Numbered from the stretch's first letter, positions 33,151-45,015 are shown. The stretch is DNA of 64,000 nt from Elephas maximus indicus (GCF_024166365.1 NC_064839.1:38886378-38950377), one strand, 5' to 3'. The notes: generated by a model not told the origin, from the letters alone. Program-made: numbers and translations.

Positions 33151-33326
33151 AACCAAAAAAAAAAAAACAACAAACCCACTGCCGTCGAGTCGATTCCAAC
33201 TTACAGCGACCCTATAGGACAGAGTAGAACTGCCCGATAGAGTTTCCAAGGAGCGCCTGGTGGATTTGAACTGCCGACTCTTGGTTAGCGGCTGTAGCAC
33301 TTAACCACTACGCCACCAGGGTTTCC
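33151..33326 (-). mobile_element. AfroSINE with 12-bp duplication, upstream of the CHST4 exon
   Basis: Close to the short-form consensus, with tail A-run at left (33157-33170) and head 'acgccaccagggtttcc' at right. Exact duplication ttggactaccaa at 33139-33150 and 33327-33338. It lies in the CHST4 intron, on the same strand as the gene. Confidence 0.93.
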
Positions 33327-33346
33327 TTGGACTACCAAGAATGCCT

Positions 33347-33736
33347 TTTTCCAGTTGCTATCAAGTCATTTCTGGCTCATGGTCAGTGACCCCATGTGTG
33401 TCATGTTACCTTAGTAAGGACGTTACCAGAAATGACCTAAGACAGTCCTTGAGAGCCAAGATTAGCACCTTTACCATTATATTCACAGCTAACATTTAGT
33501 GAGTGCTTGCTTAAGTGCCAGGCACTTGCTAAAAAAAAAAAACATTGCTGTGGAGTCTGACTCATGGTGACCTCGTGTGCATCAGAATAGAACTGTGCTC
33601 CATAGAGTTTTCAATGGCTGGTTTTTCAGATGTAGATCACCAGGCATTTCTTCTGAGGTGCCTCTGGGTAGACTTGAGCCTCCACCCTTTTGGTTAGCAG
33701 CGTGTTAACCACTTGCACTACCTAGGAATTCCATGG
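33347..33736 (-). mobile_element. Chimeric SINE: AfroSINE + transduced flank + second SINE tail
   Basis: Read on minus: SINE head at 33732, body, A-tail at about 33530-33540, then 33409-33535 which is the flank of the SINE at 27577-27775, then a second SINE tail at 33349-33408. The whole unit is bounded by the exact 9-bp duplication agaatgcct at 33338-33346 and 33737-33745. So it entered as one insertion, a few bases from the SINE at 33151-33326. Confidence 0.75.
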
Positions 33737-33745
33737 AGAATGCCT

Positions 33746-34399
33746 AAACTGGCCATATTTAATTAGCATCTAAGGAACTACCTCTGTCTTGAAGACGTGC
33801 ATATCTCCAGTTAGGTTACTTATGACCCAAGTCTTGGTTGAAAGCCTCGTTAATTTCTCTTGAAACTAAGGGAGATAGACAGTCTTTGGAGGAGCTGCCT
33901 TGAGGCCATGGCTCACCCATCCGTATCTTGAGGGACTAGCATAAGGCCATTTCTCTCCTTTCTCCCTGTGTCAGTTGAGCACAGGACATTCCACTTCATC
34001 CCTGAAGGGTATGGCTGCAGGTTATAAAACTGCTGACCTTTAGAGTTGTCTCCTCAGCCTCAGAGCCACATGTCCACAGATCTTATCATCCTGTGAGAAT
34101 AGGGATATGAGGAGCTGACCCAGTGCTGACCTTGCTTCTGTGTATATGAATCCTTTTGCTCTCATAGTCTCTTACCAGTTATCAGTAGACACTATGAAAG
34201 TGTAATAAGGCAACCTAATAGCTTCCGTATTGGTACCTGTGGCCTGTCAACCACCACACTGTTTGGGGGAATGCTTTTACTACTTGACATGGCTTACTCA
34301 GGGTTGCTCAGTACAGTTGGGCAGGTTGTACACTGCATAGGCTTGGGGAATGCCATCACGTCAATTTTCTAGATATTTATTATTAAAAAACTCTGGTAG
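33746..34399. other. No gene seen (CHST4 upstream intron or flank)
   Basis: Unique sequence to the 5' side of the CHST4 coding exon. No CpG island and no clear exon. Confidence 0.45.
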
Positions 34400-34905
34400 C
34401 TGGAAGAACTAGATGGTGCCCAGCTACCACCGATGATGGCCCTGACAGGGAACACAACAGAGAATCCCTGATGGAGCGGGAGAACAGGGGTGGAGACCTC
34501 AAATTCTCATAAAAAGACCAGACTTAATGGTCCGACTGAGACTTGAGGGGCACCAGACCCTCTGTTAGCCCGAGACTGGAACCATTCTTAAAGCCAACTC
34601 TTCAGACAGGGATTGGACTGGGCTATAAGACAGAAAACAATACTGGTGAGGAGTGAGCTTCTTGGCTCAAGTAGACACATGAGACTATGTGGGTAGTTCC
34701 TGCCTGGAGGCAAGATGAGAAGGCAGAGGGGGACAGGAGCCGGTTGAATGGACATAGGGAATACAGGGTGGAGAGAAAGAGTGTGCTGTTGTATTAGGGG
34801 GAGAGCAGCTAGGGTTACATAGCAAGGTATGTATAAATTTTTGTATGAGAAACTGACTTGAATTGTAAACTTTCACTTAAAACACAATAAGTAAAAAAAA
34901 GAAAA
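34400..34905 (+). mobile_element. L1 3' UTR fragment
   Basis: Starts at 'agaactagatggtgcccagc', ends 'gtaaactttcacttaaaacac' with an A-rich tail near 34895-34905. Confidence 0.85.
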
Positions 34906-35082
34906 AAATTCTTGTAGCTAACAGTATTTTGGTCCAAAAAAATAAATAGGTTAGGATGATTTTCTAGTTGCTGGAGTTTAAATATCTAGAGAAATGAGTT
35001 TCATTTTGTAATTCATACCAAGCCTCATACAGACTGGTGGCAACCATGAACTTATTCCCTTCATAATCAGGTCTGGTTGTTG

Positions 35083-36100
35083 TTCTTAGGTGCCATTGAG
35101 TCAGTTCCAACTCGTAGCGACCCTGTGCACAACAGAACGAAACACTGCCTGGTCCTGAGCAACCCTTGCAATTGTTGTTATGCTTGAGCTCATCGTTGCA
35201 GCCACTGTGTCAATCCACCTCATTGAGGGTCTTTCTCTTTTCCACTGACCCTGTATCCTGCCAAGCATGATGTCCTTCTCCAGGGACTGATCCCTCCTGA
35301 CAACATGTCCAAAGTATGTAAGATGCAGTCTCGCCATCCTTGCCTCTAAGGAGCATTCTGGTTGTACTTCTAAGACAGATTTGTTTGTACTTTTGGCAGT
35401 CCATGGTATATTCAATATTCTTTGCCAGCACCACAATTCAAAGGCGTCAATTCTTCTTCGGTCTTCTTTATTCATTGTCCAGCTTTCACATGCATATGAT
35501 GCGATTGAAAATACCATGTCTTGGGTCAGGTGCACCTTAGTCTTCAGGGTGCCGTCTTTGCTCTTCAACACTTTGAAGAGGTCCTTTGCAGCAGATTTAC
35601 CCAATGCGAAGTGTCTTTTCATTTCTTGACTGCTGCTTCCATGGCTGTTGATTGTGGATCCAAGTAAAATGAAATCCTTGACAACTTCAACCTTTTCTCC
35701 ATGTATCATGATGTTGCTCATTGGTCCAGTTGTGAGGATTTTTGTTTTCTTTATGTTGAGGTGCAATCCATACTGAAGGCTGTGGTCTTTGATCTTCATT
35801 AGTAAGTGCTTCAAGTCCTCTTCACTTTCAGCAAGCAAGGTTGTGTCATCTGGATAACGCAGGTTGTTAATGAGTCTTCCTCCAATCCTGATGCCCCGTT
35901 CTTCTTATAGTCCAGCTTCTCATATTATTTGTTCAGCATACAGATTAAGTAGGTATGGTGAAAGAATACAACCCTGACGCACACCTTTCCTGACTTTAAA
36001 CCAATCAGTATCCCCTTGTTCTGTCTGAACAACTGCCTCTTGATCTATGTAAAGGTTCCTCAGGAGCACAATTAAGTGCTTCATATGCATGTCAGGGCTT
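35083..36100 (-). mobile_element. RTE (BovB-like), 5'-truncated
   Basis: Tail at left ('ggtgccattgagtcagttcc'), coding part up to about 36100. Less decayed than the full-length copy at 18228. Confidence 0.88.
35101..35838 (-). pseudogene. RTE reverse-transcriptase C-terminal part, 245 codons open
   Basis: Continuous frame covering the RT thumb/C-terminal region ('LLGSTINSHGSSSQE', 'IDAFELWCWQR', 'RMARLHLTYFGHVVRR', 'MRWIDTVAATM'). The catalytic Y-x-D-D lies upstream of this frame and is not part of it, and frames upstream of 35838 are broken. Truncated, so no active protein is expected. Confidence 0.85.
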
Positions 36101-36305
36101 ACTTTGTGTGAAAAGACCGCAGTTCTCAGTAGCATGCTAGAATATTATACCGAGGGAAAATTTAACTTTCTTTGGATCATTTTGGGTGTCTCCCTTACAT
36201 TGTGAAATAAATAGCTATTAAGAAATATAAAGCCACTTCACATAGTATAAAATATTAATAGTAAAAAAAAAAGCAAGGTACAAATTTGTATATCACTATA
36301 TATAT

Positions 36306-37003
36306 CTGTCAGTTTGTCATACTGTGGTGGCTTTCATGTTGCTGTGATACTGGAAGCTTTGTCACTGGTATTTCAAATACCAGCAGGATCACCCTTGGTA
36401 GACAGGTTTCAGCTGAACTTCCAGAGTAAAGACAGACTAGAAAGAAGGACCTGGCAGTCTACTTCCGAAGACTGCATTGCTTTGGGCAAATTGGTGCAAA
36501 AGATCTCTTTGAAGTGTTAAAAAGCAAAGATGTCACTTTAAGGACTAAGGTGAGCCTGACCCAAGCCATGGTGTTTTCACTTGCTTCATATGCATGTCAA
36601 AGCTGGACATTGAATAACAAAGACCAAAGAAGAATTGGTGCCTTTGAATTATGGTGTCCTGGAAGAATATTGGATATACCCATGGACTGCCAAAAGAAGG
36701 AACAAGCCTGTGGAAGCGGTACAGCCAGAATGCTCATTAGAAGCAAGGATGGCGAGACTTCATCTCAAGTTCTTTGGAAATGTTATTAGGAAGGACCAGT
36801 TCCTAGAGAAGGACATCATACTTAGTAGAGGGTCAGCAAAAAAGAGGAAGACCCTCAACGAGAAGGATTGACACAGTGGCTGCAATGATGGGCTCAAACG
36901 CAGCAACGATTGTGAGGGTGGCACAGGACCGGACAGTGTTTTGTTCTGTTGTACATAGGGCCACTGTGAGTCAGAATTGACTTGATGGCATGTAACAACA
37001 ACA
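36306..37003 (+). mobile_element. Short non-autonomous RTE (5' and 3' ends fused)
   Basis: Starts 'ctgtcagtttgtcatactg', the same 5' terminus as the full-length RTE at 21425. About 165 bp of 5' region is joined at roughly 36470-36480 to the last ~530 bp of RTE, ending in the tail and (aac)n. The 2.5-kb middle with endonuclease and RT is missing, yet both termini are present. It contains small frames (36514-36789, 36635-36871) that are only remains of the RTE C-terminus. Confidence 0.85.
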
Positions 37004-37699
37004 ACATATGCCCAAGACATTCCCTCTTACAGCTTTACTAAAGAAGAGAATATGTTTTCAGACATTAATTAGAGCTGGATTTAGAGTTTACTATTTTTCT
37101 GTGACAGGTCTTATCATTAATTTTTAAAAAACTTTTAAAAATCACATGGTTCGATTTTTTTTTAAGGGATATTATCATGGACATAGTCCACAGACTCAGA
37201 ATTGAAAGTAAGGCTTTCCTAAGATTCTGTACTGTTCTACTCTAATGAACATATTGATAAGTAAAAAATGCAAGGGGTCACTATAAGTCAGAGTTGACTT
37301 GAGGGCAACTGGAGGAGGAAGATTCTGCATGCAGGAAGGAAATAAGGAAAGGATTTGCCAGCTGTGGCCTACTTTGGCATTCCCCAGGTTTTTAACATAT
37401 GGAATGACATGGGAGGGGAAATCTTATGACAAGCAATGTCTATGAAGGAGGCCTGTAGTCATAAGTAAGAGAACTTCTAGAGCTATTTGTAAAGAGAGGT
37501 AATGAAATACTTTTTAAAGGGGTCACAATATTTTTCCAGGGGAAAGAAAACCTAAGCATCTTACTAGGTCGCTGAGCCTGTTACCTCTTCTCTGTATACT
37601 AACACTTGTGTTTATCTACAAGCTAGTGTTTTGTCATCATTATATAGTGAAAGTCTACTTCCAACACCGACCCTTAACTGCCTAGCCCCCAGCTTGTTT
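37004..37699. other. No gene; SINE/RTE tail scrap
   Basis: A tail-only remnant (aaggggtcactataagtcag ...) lies at about 37272-37310. The remainder is unrecognised. Confidence 0.5.
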
Positions 37700-38160
37700 C
37701 CAGATGCCAGCTGGGTTCTTTTTTTTTTTTTTTTATGTAGCCTTTCTCCTGTTTTATGCATACACATAAAAATTCAAATGTATATGCATTCTTGATTTTT
37801 TCTTCTTTAAAACACAAAAAGTAGCAAGTTATCCATCCACACCATGCTGCACCTTGCTTTTTTTTTACTTGAGAATATGACTTGTAGTGCTTTCTATAGC
37901 AGTATATAAAGCATTTCTTCACTCTTTATACCACTAAGAGAATTCCACTGTTTGGATATACCACAATTTTTTTTAACTAGTTTCTTCATTGGTGGACTTT
38001 TGGGTTGTTTCCATTTTTCACCACTAAAAATGCTTTAATAATGACCTTTATGTTCACATATTATTGCGCATGTTTGTAAGATAAATCTCCAGACATGGAA
38101 TTGATGACAGTATATGCACGTGTAGCTTTGATATCTACCACCCAGATGGCCTTCATACTA
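37700..38160 (-). mobile_element. Old L1M 3' part
   Basis: 'ccactgtttggatataccac', 'ggacttttgggttgtttcc', 'atctccagacatggaattg' in inverted L1 order. T-run at 37719-37735. Confidence 0.6.
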
Positions 38161-39684
38161 GCCATAAGCCATACTCTATGTCCAGAAGTCCAGAAATATT
38201 AAACAGTGGATTTTAAAGAAGAACTGAGCAGCCACAGATGAGACTTCTTGGAGTTTATATTTTGCTTCCTGAAGAGGAAGAACATGCTTTGCTGGCCCAC
38301 GGACTTCCGTTGGAAGTCCCCTGAACATTCTGGGAAGTGTGCACTGATTCAGCCCAAATCTTGACTGGCAATGCAGAGAAACCCCTCTTTTCCATTCATT
38401 ACAACAATACTTTTCCTCCATATGGGCCAAAAGGATCCGGTGAGGATCATCTCTCCTTTGTGGCCAAACAGCACTTTGCTATATGTCAGGGAAATGCTAA
38501 TGAATGGGTAATTTCTGCTTTGTGATCTTTGTCCACAGGGTAGAACAAGGCTAGCTAAGATCTCCTAGTTCTTCAAAACTTGATCCTAAGAGGAAATGAC
38601 CAGAAACTAGGCCATTATTGATAATGGTCCAATAATGACTCCTAAAGACCAAAACAGTGATTTTAGCAAGAGAGCTTCCCCCAAGGGCAATGTGAGTATG
38701 AGAAAAGTTTTGAACAAGGATAGGAAACAATGGAGCAAAAGAGAAAGAGGAAAATAGAGAAGAACTTGACCTGTGTACAACTATAAGGGAACTGTGATAG
38801 CATTTTATAAGCAGGGCCTGTAATAACAAAAGGGTTTAGGAAAATAGACCTTTCAAAGGCACGCACTCCTCCCACCCCTAATCCTGGCTTCAGGCCCGCC
38901 CTGGGTCCTGTGCAGGGCTCCATGGCTCTCAGCCTTCCTTGCTTGTCAGTGGCTCCTGGCCTCCTGCCCATTCCCTCCCAGAGTTAGAGCTGGGCCTTCC
39001 AGCTCTATCCTCTGCTTGTAGTCAGGCTTTAGTTGTCCACAGTTCTCAGGAGTTCACAAGGAAACCCTCCAACTTTTTTCTCTGTTTTTTCTTTCCATGA
39101 GCACTTTCCCTGGCCAAAAAGAGTATGCCGTTATGAAGTCAGTCCCATCCTTTGTCACTGGGTTCTAGCAACACCCTAGATCTAGGCAGCACATGGTGAG
39201 GTTGGACCAGAGTGTGTCTTGGGCAAGATGCAGCACTGCAGAGACTGTAATCAGTGCAGAAGGTGAATACTCTTGAGACTTTGGGGGAAGCAAGGCGATG
39301 AAGGTCACCAGTGAGTTTGAAAAGGCTCAGTGAAGAAAAGGAACACTGGGCAGACACTGACCTTTCTGCATGAAGCTCTTCATGGCATTCTCCTCTAATC
39401 TAACCACCTTCTGTGCCCCAGGGTCCTTCATGGAGAGTAACCTCCTCTGTAGTCTTTGGAGAGGGTCAGAATTTGTGAGAAGTCTGTGACATGACTCGCT
39501 CCCAGAGTCCCTAGTTACACCTTCTTGGTTGAGTATTCTTTAATAGCTACTCAATTGTATGTTTGAATTCCACTTGCCCCATTGCCTAATGCCCGGTTTG
39601 CTCATCTCTTATTAGCCTTTAGTAGTAGCCTCGTTCTTCTGTCTCTCAGCTCTCCCCCATCGTCCACTGCTGCCAAAACTATCT
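38161..39684. other. No gene seen; possible region for CHST4 5' exon
   Basis: Mostly unique; moderate G+C at 38870-38990. Nothing here can be called an exon by sequence alone. Small frames at 38337-38525 plus and 38551-38971 minus have no recognisable product. Confidence 0.4.
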
Positions 39685-40007
39685 TTTTATTTTCATTGTG
39701 GTAAATATATATGTAACGAATTGTTTGCCATTTCAGCATTCCTTATGTGTACAGTTCAGTGACATTAGTTATGTTTATCAGGTTAAACCATTACCATTGT
39801 CTGTTTCCAAATTTCCCCATCACCTTTAACAGAAGCTCAATATCTCCTCAGCAGTGTGTCTCCCTTTTTCCCATCCTCTCACCCATCCCTGGTAACTGCT
39901 GATAAACTTTGGTCTGTATACACTTGCCTATCCTAGATATTTTTTGTCAGTGGAATCATATGAAATTTGTCTCTTTGTACTGACTTATTCCACTCAGCAT
40001 AATGCAA
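39685..40007 (-). mobile_element. Old L1M 3' UTR
   Basis: 'gtgtacagttcagtgacatt', 'ccatccctggtaactgctg', 'cactcagcataatgc' in inverted L1M order. Confidence 0.7.
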
Positions 40008-40650
40008 AGCTATCTTTTTAAAGCACAAGTCTATCACTCCCCTGATTAAATCCTTCCGTAATTTTACGACATATACAGGAGTAACTTGATATCCCCAAGC
40101 CTTACACCCAGGGTCATTTATGACCTAATCTTTGATCTCCTGTCACTCCCCACCTTTTCGGTAACTTAGGCTCCAGACTTTAATTCAGTTCTTCCAAACT
40201 TGGCCTATTGTTTGGCAGCCCTGAGCCTTTTGCAAGGTTGCAACTTTTCCATCAAGATACTGCCCACATGTCACGTTCTTACTGAAATTTATCATCCTTC
40301 CTTCCAAGATTTAGTTGTTCCCCAAACTCTTCATTGGCATCCATCCCATTCTAGAGTAAGTAGCTGTATATGACTGTCTTTCCCACAAGACTATGATAAC
40401 TTGAATGTAAAAGTTATATTTTATGTTTGTGTACAGGCTTGGAAAACTGTCATCTCCACAAATAGCCTTTAATACCAGGGAACCGGTGGAGATAAGCACC
40501 TTGGCAAAGGGTGGCCATATAATAATGAACTAGAGCAGAAGTGCCACAAGGACTGGACCTGGGTCCTCTCCATTGTTGTGTCCCTGGAACAGAACCTGAC
40601 ACATAGTAGGTGCTCAATAAACATCTATGAAATGAATAACTGAAGGATTT
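40008..40650 (+). mobile_element. L2 LINE 3' end
   Basis: 'gattaaatccttccgtaattt' onward, ending with the classic 'cacatagtaggtgctcaataaa' and 'gaaatgaataa'. Confidence 0.72.
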
Positions 40651-40880
40651 TTTTTTACTGTTTGAGGTGCCCTCATTGATCCAGGTGGGAAGGTTGGGCA
40701 AGATGATATTTGTATTTTACGCAAATAAAATTATTCCACTTCTAAGCAGAAGTTCAGACTTATCCAAGGTCATAGAAGATAGAGGTATCTCCTATCAGTG
40801 CTGGTGCACTAGCCCCATCACTTAATCACATGTTACATGTGAATGGTATTTGATAATTTTCAAAACCCTTTTAGCCATAG

Positions 40881-42681
40881 TATGGAAACAACCTAGATGC
40901 TCATCAACAGATGGATGATAAACTATAGTACATACACACAATGGAATACTGTGCAATGATAAAGAAAAATGATGAATCTGCAAAGCATTTCACGACATGG
41001 ATGAATCTGGAGGGCATTATGCTGAGTGAAATAAGTCAATTGCAAAAGAACAAATATTGTATAAGACCACTACTATAAAAGCTCAGGAAGAGGTTTACAC
41101 ACAAAAGGAAACAACCATTGATGGTTATGGAGGGCGGGGGAGGGTAAGGATGGAAAAACACTAAATAGACAATAGATAAGTAGTAATTTTGGTGAACGGT
41201 AAGACAGTACACGATACTGGGAAAGCCAGGACAACTTGTCCAAGGCAAGGTCATGGTAACTTCATAGACACATCCAAACTCCCTGAGGGACTAAATAACT
41301 GAGCTGAGGGCAGTGGGGACCATTGTCTCAAGGAACAACTAGCTCAATTGGTGTAACAGTTTATAAAGAAAAAGTTCTACATTCTACTTTGGTGGGTAGC
41401 GTCTGGGGCCTTAAAAGCTTGTGAGCGGCTGTCTAAGATACTCCACTGGTCTCATCCCATCTGAAGCAAGGGCAAATGAAGAAAACCAAAGACACAAGGG
41501 AAAGATTAGTCCAAATGACTAATGGACCACAAGTACCACAGCCTCCACCACACTGAGTCCAGCACAACTAGATAGTGCCTGGCTACCACCAATGACCACC
41601 CTGACAGGGAACACAATGGAGTCCCTGACAGAGCAGGAGAAAAGTGTGGTGCAGAACTCAAATTCACATAAAAAGACCAGACTTAATGGCCTGACTGAGA
41701 CTAGAGGAACCCCAGAAGACATGGCCCCTGGACTCTCTGTTAACCCAGAACTAAAACCATTCCCGAAGCCTACTCTTCGAAGATTAGACTGGACTGTAAA
41801 ATATAAAATAATACTCGCGAAGAGTGTGCTTCTTAGATCAAGTAGATGCACAAGACCAAATGGGCAGCTCCTGTCCAAAGGCAAGATGAGAAGGCAGAAA
41901 GGATTAGGAGCTGGTTGAAGGGACACAGAAACCCAGGGTGGAAAAGGAGAGTGTGCTATCACATACAGGGATTGCAACTAGGGTCACATAACAATATGTG
42001 TATAAATTTTTGTATGAGAAATTAACTTGAACTGTAAACTTTCACCTAAAGCACAACTTAAAAAAAAAAAGCTTGTAAGTGGCCATCTAAGATACTCCAC
42101 TGGTCTCACTCCATCTGGAGCAAGGGCAAATGAAGAAAACCAAAGACGCAATGGTAAGATTAGTGCAAATGACTAATGGACCCCAAGTACCACAGCCTCC
42201 ACCAGACTGAGTCCAGCACAACTAGATGGTGCCCAGCTACCACCACTGACTGCTCTGACAGGGATCACAATAGAGGGTCATGGACAGAGCAGGAGAAAAA
42301 TGTAGAACAAAATTCTAACTGACACACACAAAAAAAACCAGTCTTACTGGTCTGACAGAGACTGGAGACACCCCAAGAGTATGGCCCCCAGACACCCTTT
42401 TAGATCAGTAATGAAGTTACTCCTGAGGTTCACCCGCTGCCAAAGATTAGACAGGCCCATAAAACAAAACGAGACTAAATGGGCACACCAGCCCAGGGGA
42501 AGGATGAGAAGGCAGGAGGGGACAGGAAAGCTGATAATAGGGAACCCAGGGTTGAGAAGGGGAGAGTGTTGACATGTCATGGGATTGGCAACCAGTGTCA
42601 TAAAACAATATGTGTATTGTTTAATGAGAAGCTAGCTTGTTCTGTAAACCTTCAACTAAAGTACAATTAAAAAAAAAAAAA
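40881..42681 (+). mobile_element. Composite L1: two 3' ends in tandem within one duplication
   Basis: Part 1 (40881-42071) runs from the end of ORF2 through a complete 3' UTR to an A-tail (42059-42071). Part 2 (42071-42681) restarts in the 3' UTR at 'aaaagcttgtaagtggcc' and ends in its own A-tail (42669-42681). A 19-20-bp duplication surrounds the pair: caaaacccttttagccatag at 40861-40880 and caaaaccttttagccacag at 42682-42700. No such duplication separates the two parts. Confidence 0.85.
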
Positions 42682-42734
42682 CAAAACCTTTTAGCCACAG
42701 TTATGACAGCATTCAAGTTAGGTGATACAGTAAT

Positions 42735-42870
42735 GATCCAGTTCCCCATTTTTCAGAATAAGTAAACTGAGGTTTAATGATTGACACAGTGGTGGTAATG
42801 GCCCTGACTGGATCAAAACCTAGGGCTTTTGCTGCCCAGGTCAGTGAGTTTTCTATTATTACACAACATC
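42735..42870 (-). mobile_element. MIR SINE
   Basis: 'ccatttttcagaataagtaaactgagg' then 'ggatcaaaacctaggg' follow inverted MIR order. Confidence 0.6.
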
Positions 42871-44045
42871 TCACCTGAGCTGGAGAAAACCTTCAGCTTG
42901 CAGCACCCCGTGCCTTCCACTCCCAGCACCTGAATAGAGGAGAGGCTGCAGAAAGTACAGAAACTTGAGCTGTGATGCCTGGACCTGAATGAATCAGGTA
43001 CACCCAGAATGACCATCTACAAAATATACATCAGACCAGCCCTACCTGCCTTGTAAGCTCTTTCGGACCTCTTTGGGGATGGAGCCGAGTAGGATGGGGG
43101 GAGTTGCTGGTAGGCAGCCTGGTGCTTTTTGGAAAGACTCCCCAGGTGATTCTGATTCAGCCCCACTGCACTAGCCCCCTTGTGCCATTGTAATCCTCAG
43201 CTTAGCTGCCCAAGGTTATCTGATACTCCCGCTCCAGTAGTGCCAAGATAATGGCCTTGCATTGGAGTTATATGTAAAGGAATTCTCTTCTTACCTTGTG
43301 AATGGCTTGGGCTTCCCTGGGCGTTAGAGAGAGGCTCACTGCTAGCCAGGCTGTGCAGCTTCTCTCTTGTGACTCACCAACTCCCCTCTCCGCTGCCTCC
43401 TCCTCCTGGCATTTTGCACAATTGAGCTTCTCTACTCAGAGCAAATTCCACTGCCCTCTCCCTTCTGGAAAAAAAAAAAAAAAAAAGTCCCACCTCCAAG
43501 ACTGGGTTGAAAAAGCACCTGCTCTCAGGGAGCTCATAACATTAGCTTTAACACTCAAGAGACTCAAGGGGTAGGCAGACTGCTCGAGGTGGACTGGAGA
43601 AGCAAAGGAGGAAGTGTTCTCTCCCACAACTGGGAGACATCCTGGAATGTTGACTCTGAAGGCAGATGTAAAGGTCAACTCCCCTAGGACAGGATGGAAA
43701 AAGAAAATAGGCCCCTGAGAATTAGGAGATGAGGTAGATAGAGGGATTCCATGACAATGAACAACCAGAATGCCTACAAAACCCTAAATTTTACATCTTT
43801 ATCTTATCCTTGTTGGAAAATGAAGAGGAGAAAGGCTGAAAACTGTTTTTGGATTGTACCTGTCAGCTTACTCCACCCCAGGCTTAGGGAAATAACATTT
43901 CTTGCCCTCTGTGTTACAGTCAACATTTTCACCCACCCTGTGGGATTTAATAATATGTTTTGGGGAGACACAGATGTATTGGCGTTTGGTTGGGGTACAG
44001 GAAAAAAAAATCTTTTATTACCCCCTTAAAAAAAAACAGTTACCA
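42871..44045. other. No gene seen
   Basis: Includes a short MER5-like scrap at 43135-43165 and an A-run at 43469-43486. Small frames at 43302-43574 plus and 43436-43678 minus have no features. Confidence 0.45.
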
Positions 44046-44049
44046 TTAA

Positions 44050-44335
44050 AGGTTATAGCTTCTTACTAGCTGTGTGTCTTTGGACAAATCATGTAACTTC
44101 TCTGAGCTACACTGGTATCTGCTACTTCGTAGGGTTGTTATGAGTATAAAACAATAAATGAGAACACTCCTTACTCCATAAAAACAGATAAGTATAAATT
44201 GTGTAAAAGCCACTGACTTCGGAGTTTGAAATCTGAGCCCTAAATGTCGGAGTGTAATAAGGATAATAATATTCACCTCATAGAACTGTTGTGTCAGGAT
44301 TAATGCATATAACGCCCCTGATACAATACTATGGC
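44050..44335 (+). mobile_element. Two MIR fragments
   Basis: 44055-44185: 'ttactagctgtgtgtctttgg...cttctctgagc'. 44200-44330: 'gacttcggagtttgaaatctg...aataaggataataat...acctcatag'. Both show MIR plus-strand order. Confidence 0.65.
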
Positions 44336-44341
44336 AGTAAA

Positions 44342-44500
44342 AAAATCCGCACTGCTGTCCAGTAGATTCCAACTCATAGTGACTCCATAGGGTTTCTAAG
44401 GCTGTTAATCTCTATGGAAGCCGACTGCAACATTTTTCTTCCACAGAGCTGCTGGTGTTTTCCAACCACCAACCTTTTGCTTAGTAGTTGAGTGTTAAAA
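44342..44500 (-). mobile_element. AfroSINE
   Basis: Tail 'actgctgtccagtagattcc' at left; body 'aatctctatggaagccgactg'; head eroded at right. Confidence 0.82.
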
Positions 44501-44904
44501 AGCTATAGTTGTTATTGAAAATAATAACAATAACTTTTTCTTCGTACTCAGCTGCTGACTCCTTTCCCAGGCAAGAGAGAGGGAAAGAGGAGAGATGAGA
44601 GAGAGAGCAGGCTGGGAGTTGTATGAGCTTTGGGATAATCTAGGAAGTATCTTTGCTGGTTTCCATCAGCTCAGGCCCTTAAGGTCTTATCTTTGGCACA
44701 AATGACAAAAACCTGTTAAACGTTGCCTCGTACTGATTTCAATTTTGTGGCCTGCCATTACTTCCTGTTTTTCTCTGGCAGGTTTTACTCTGAGTGAGTA
44801 GATGCAGAAGTATAAGTTGAAGAGCCCAGAACTAGGCAGTTGGTAGTTCTCCTTTTTCTGTTATTATAAAAGTAATACTTCTGGTAGACAAGTTTGGGAA
44901 TGGA
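44501..44904. other. No gene seen
   Basis: Contains a short (ga)n-rich stretch at 44575-44610. Otherwise unique. Confidence 0.45.
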
Positions 44905-45015
44905 TAGGGTGATGGTTGAACAACATAATGAACATAATTACTGTTACTAAACTGTACACATGAAGATTGCTGAAATGCCAAATGTTTTGTTACATATATA
45001 TTTACCACAATAAAA
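44905..45015 (+). mobile_element. Old L1M 3' terminus
   Basis: 'actaaactgtacacatgaag' and 'tatatttaccacaataaaaaa' are the L1MA/MB-type 3' end. Confidence 0.6.
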
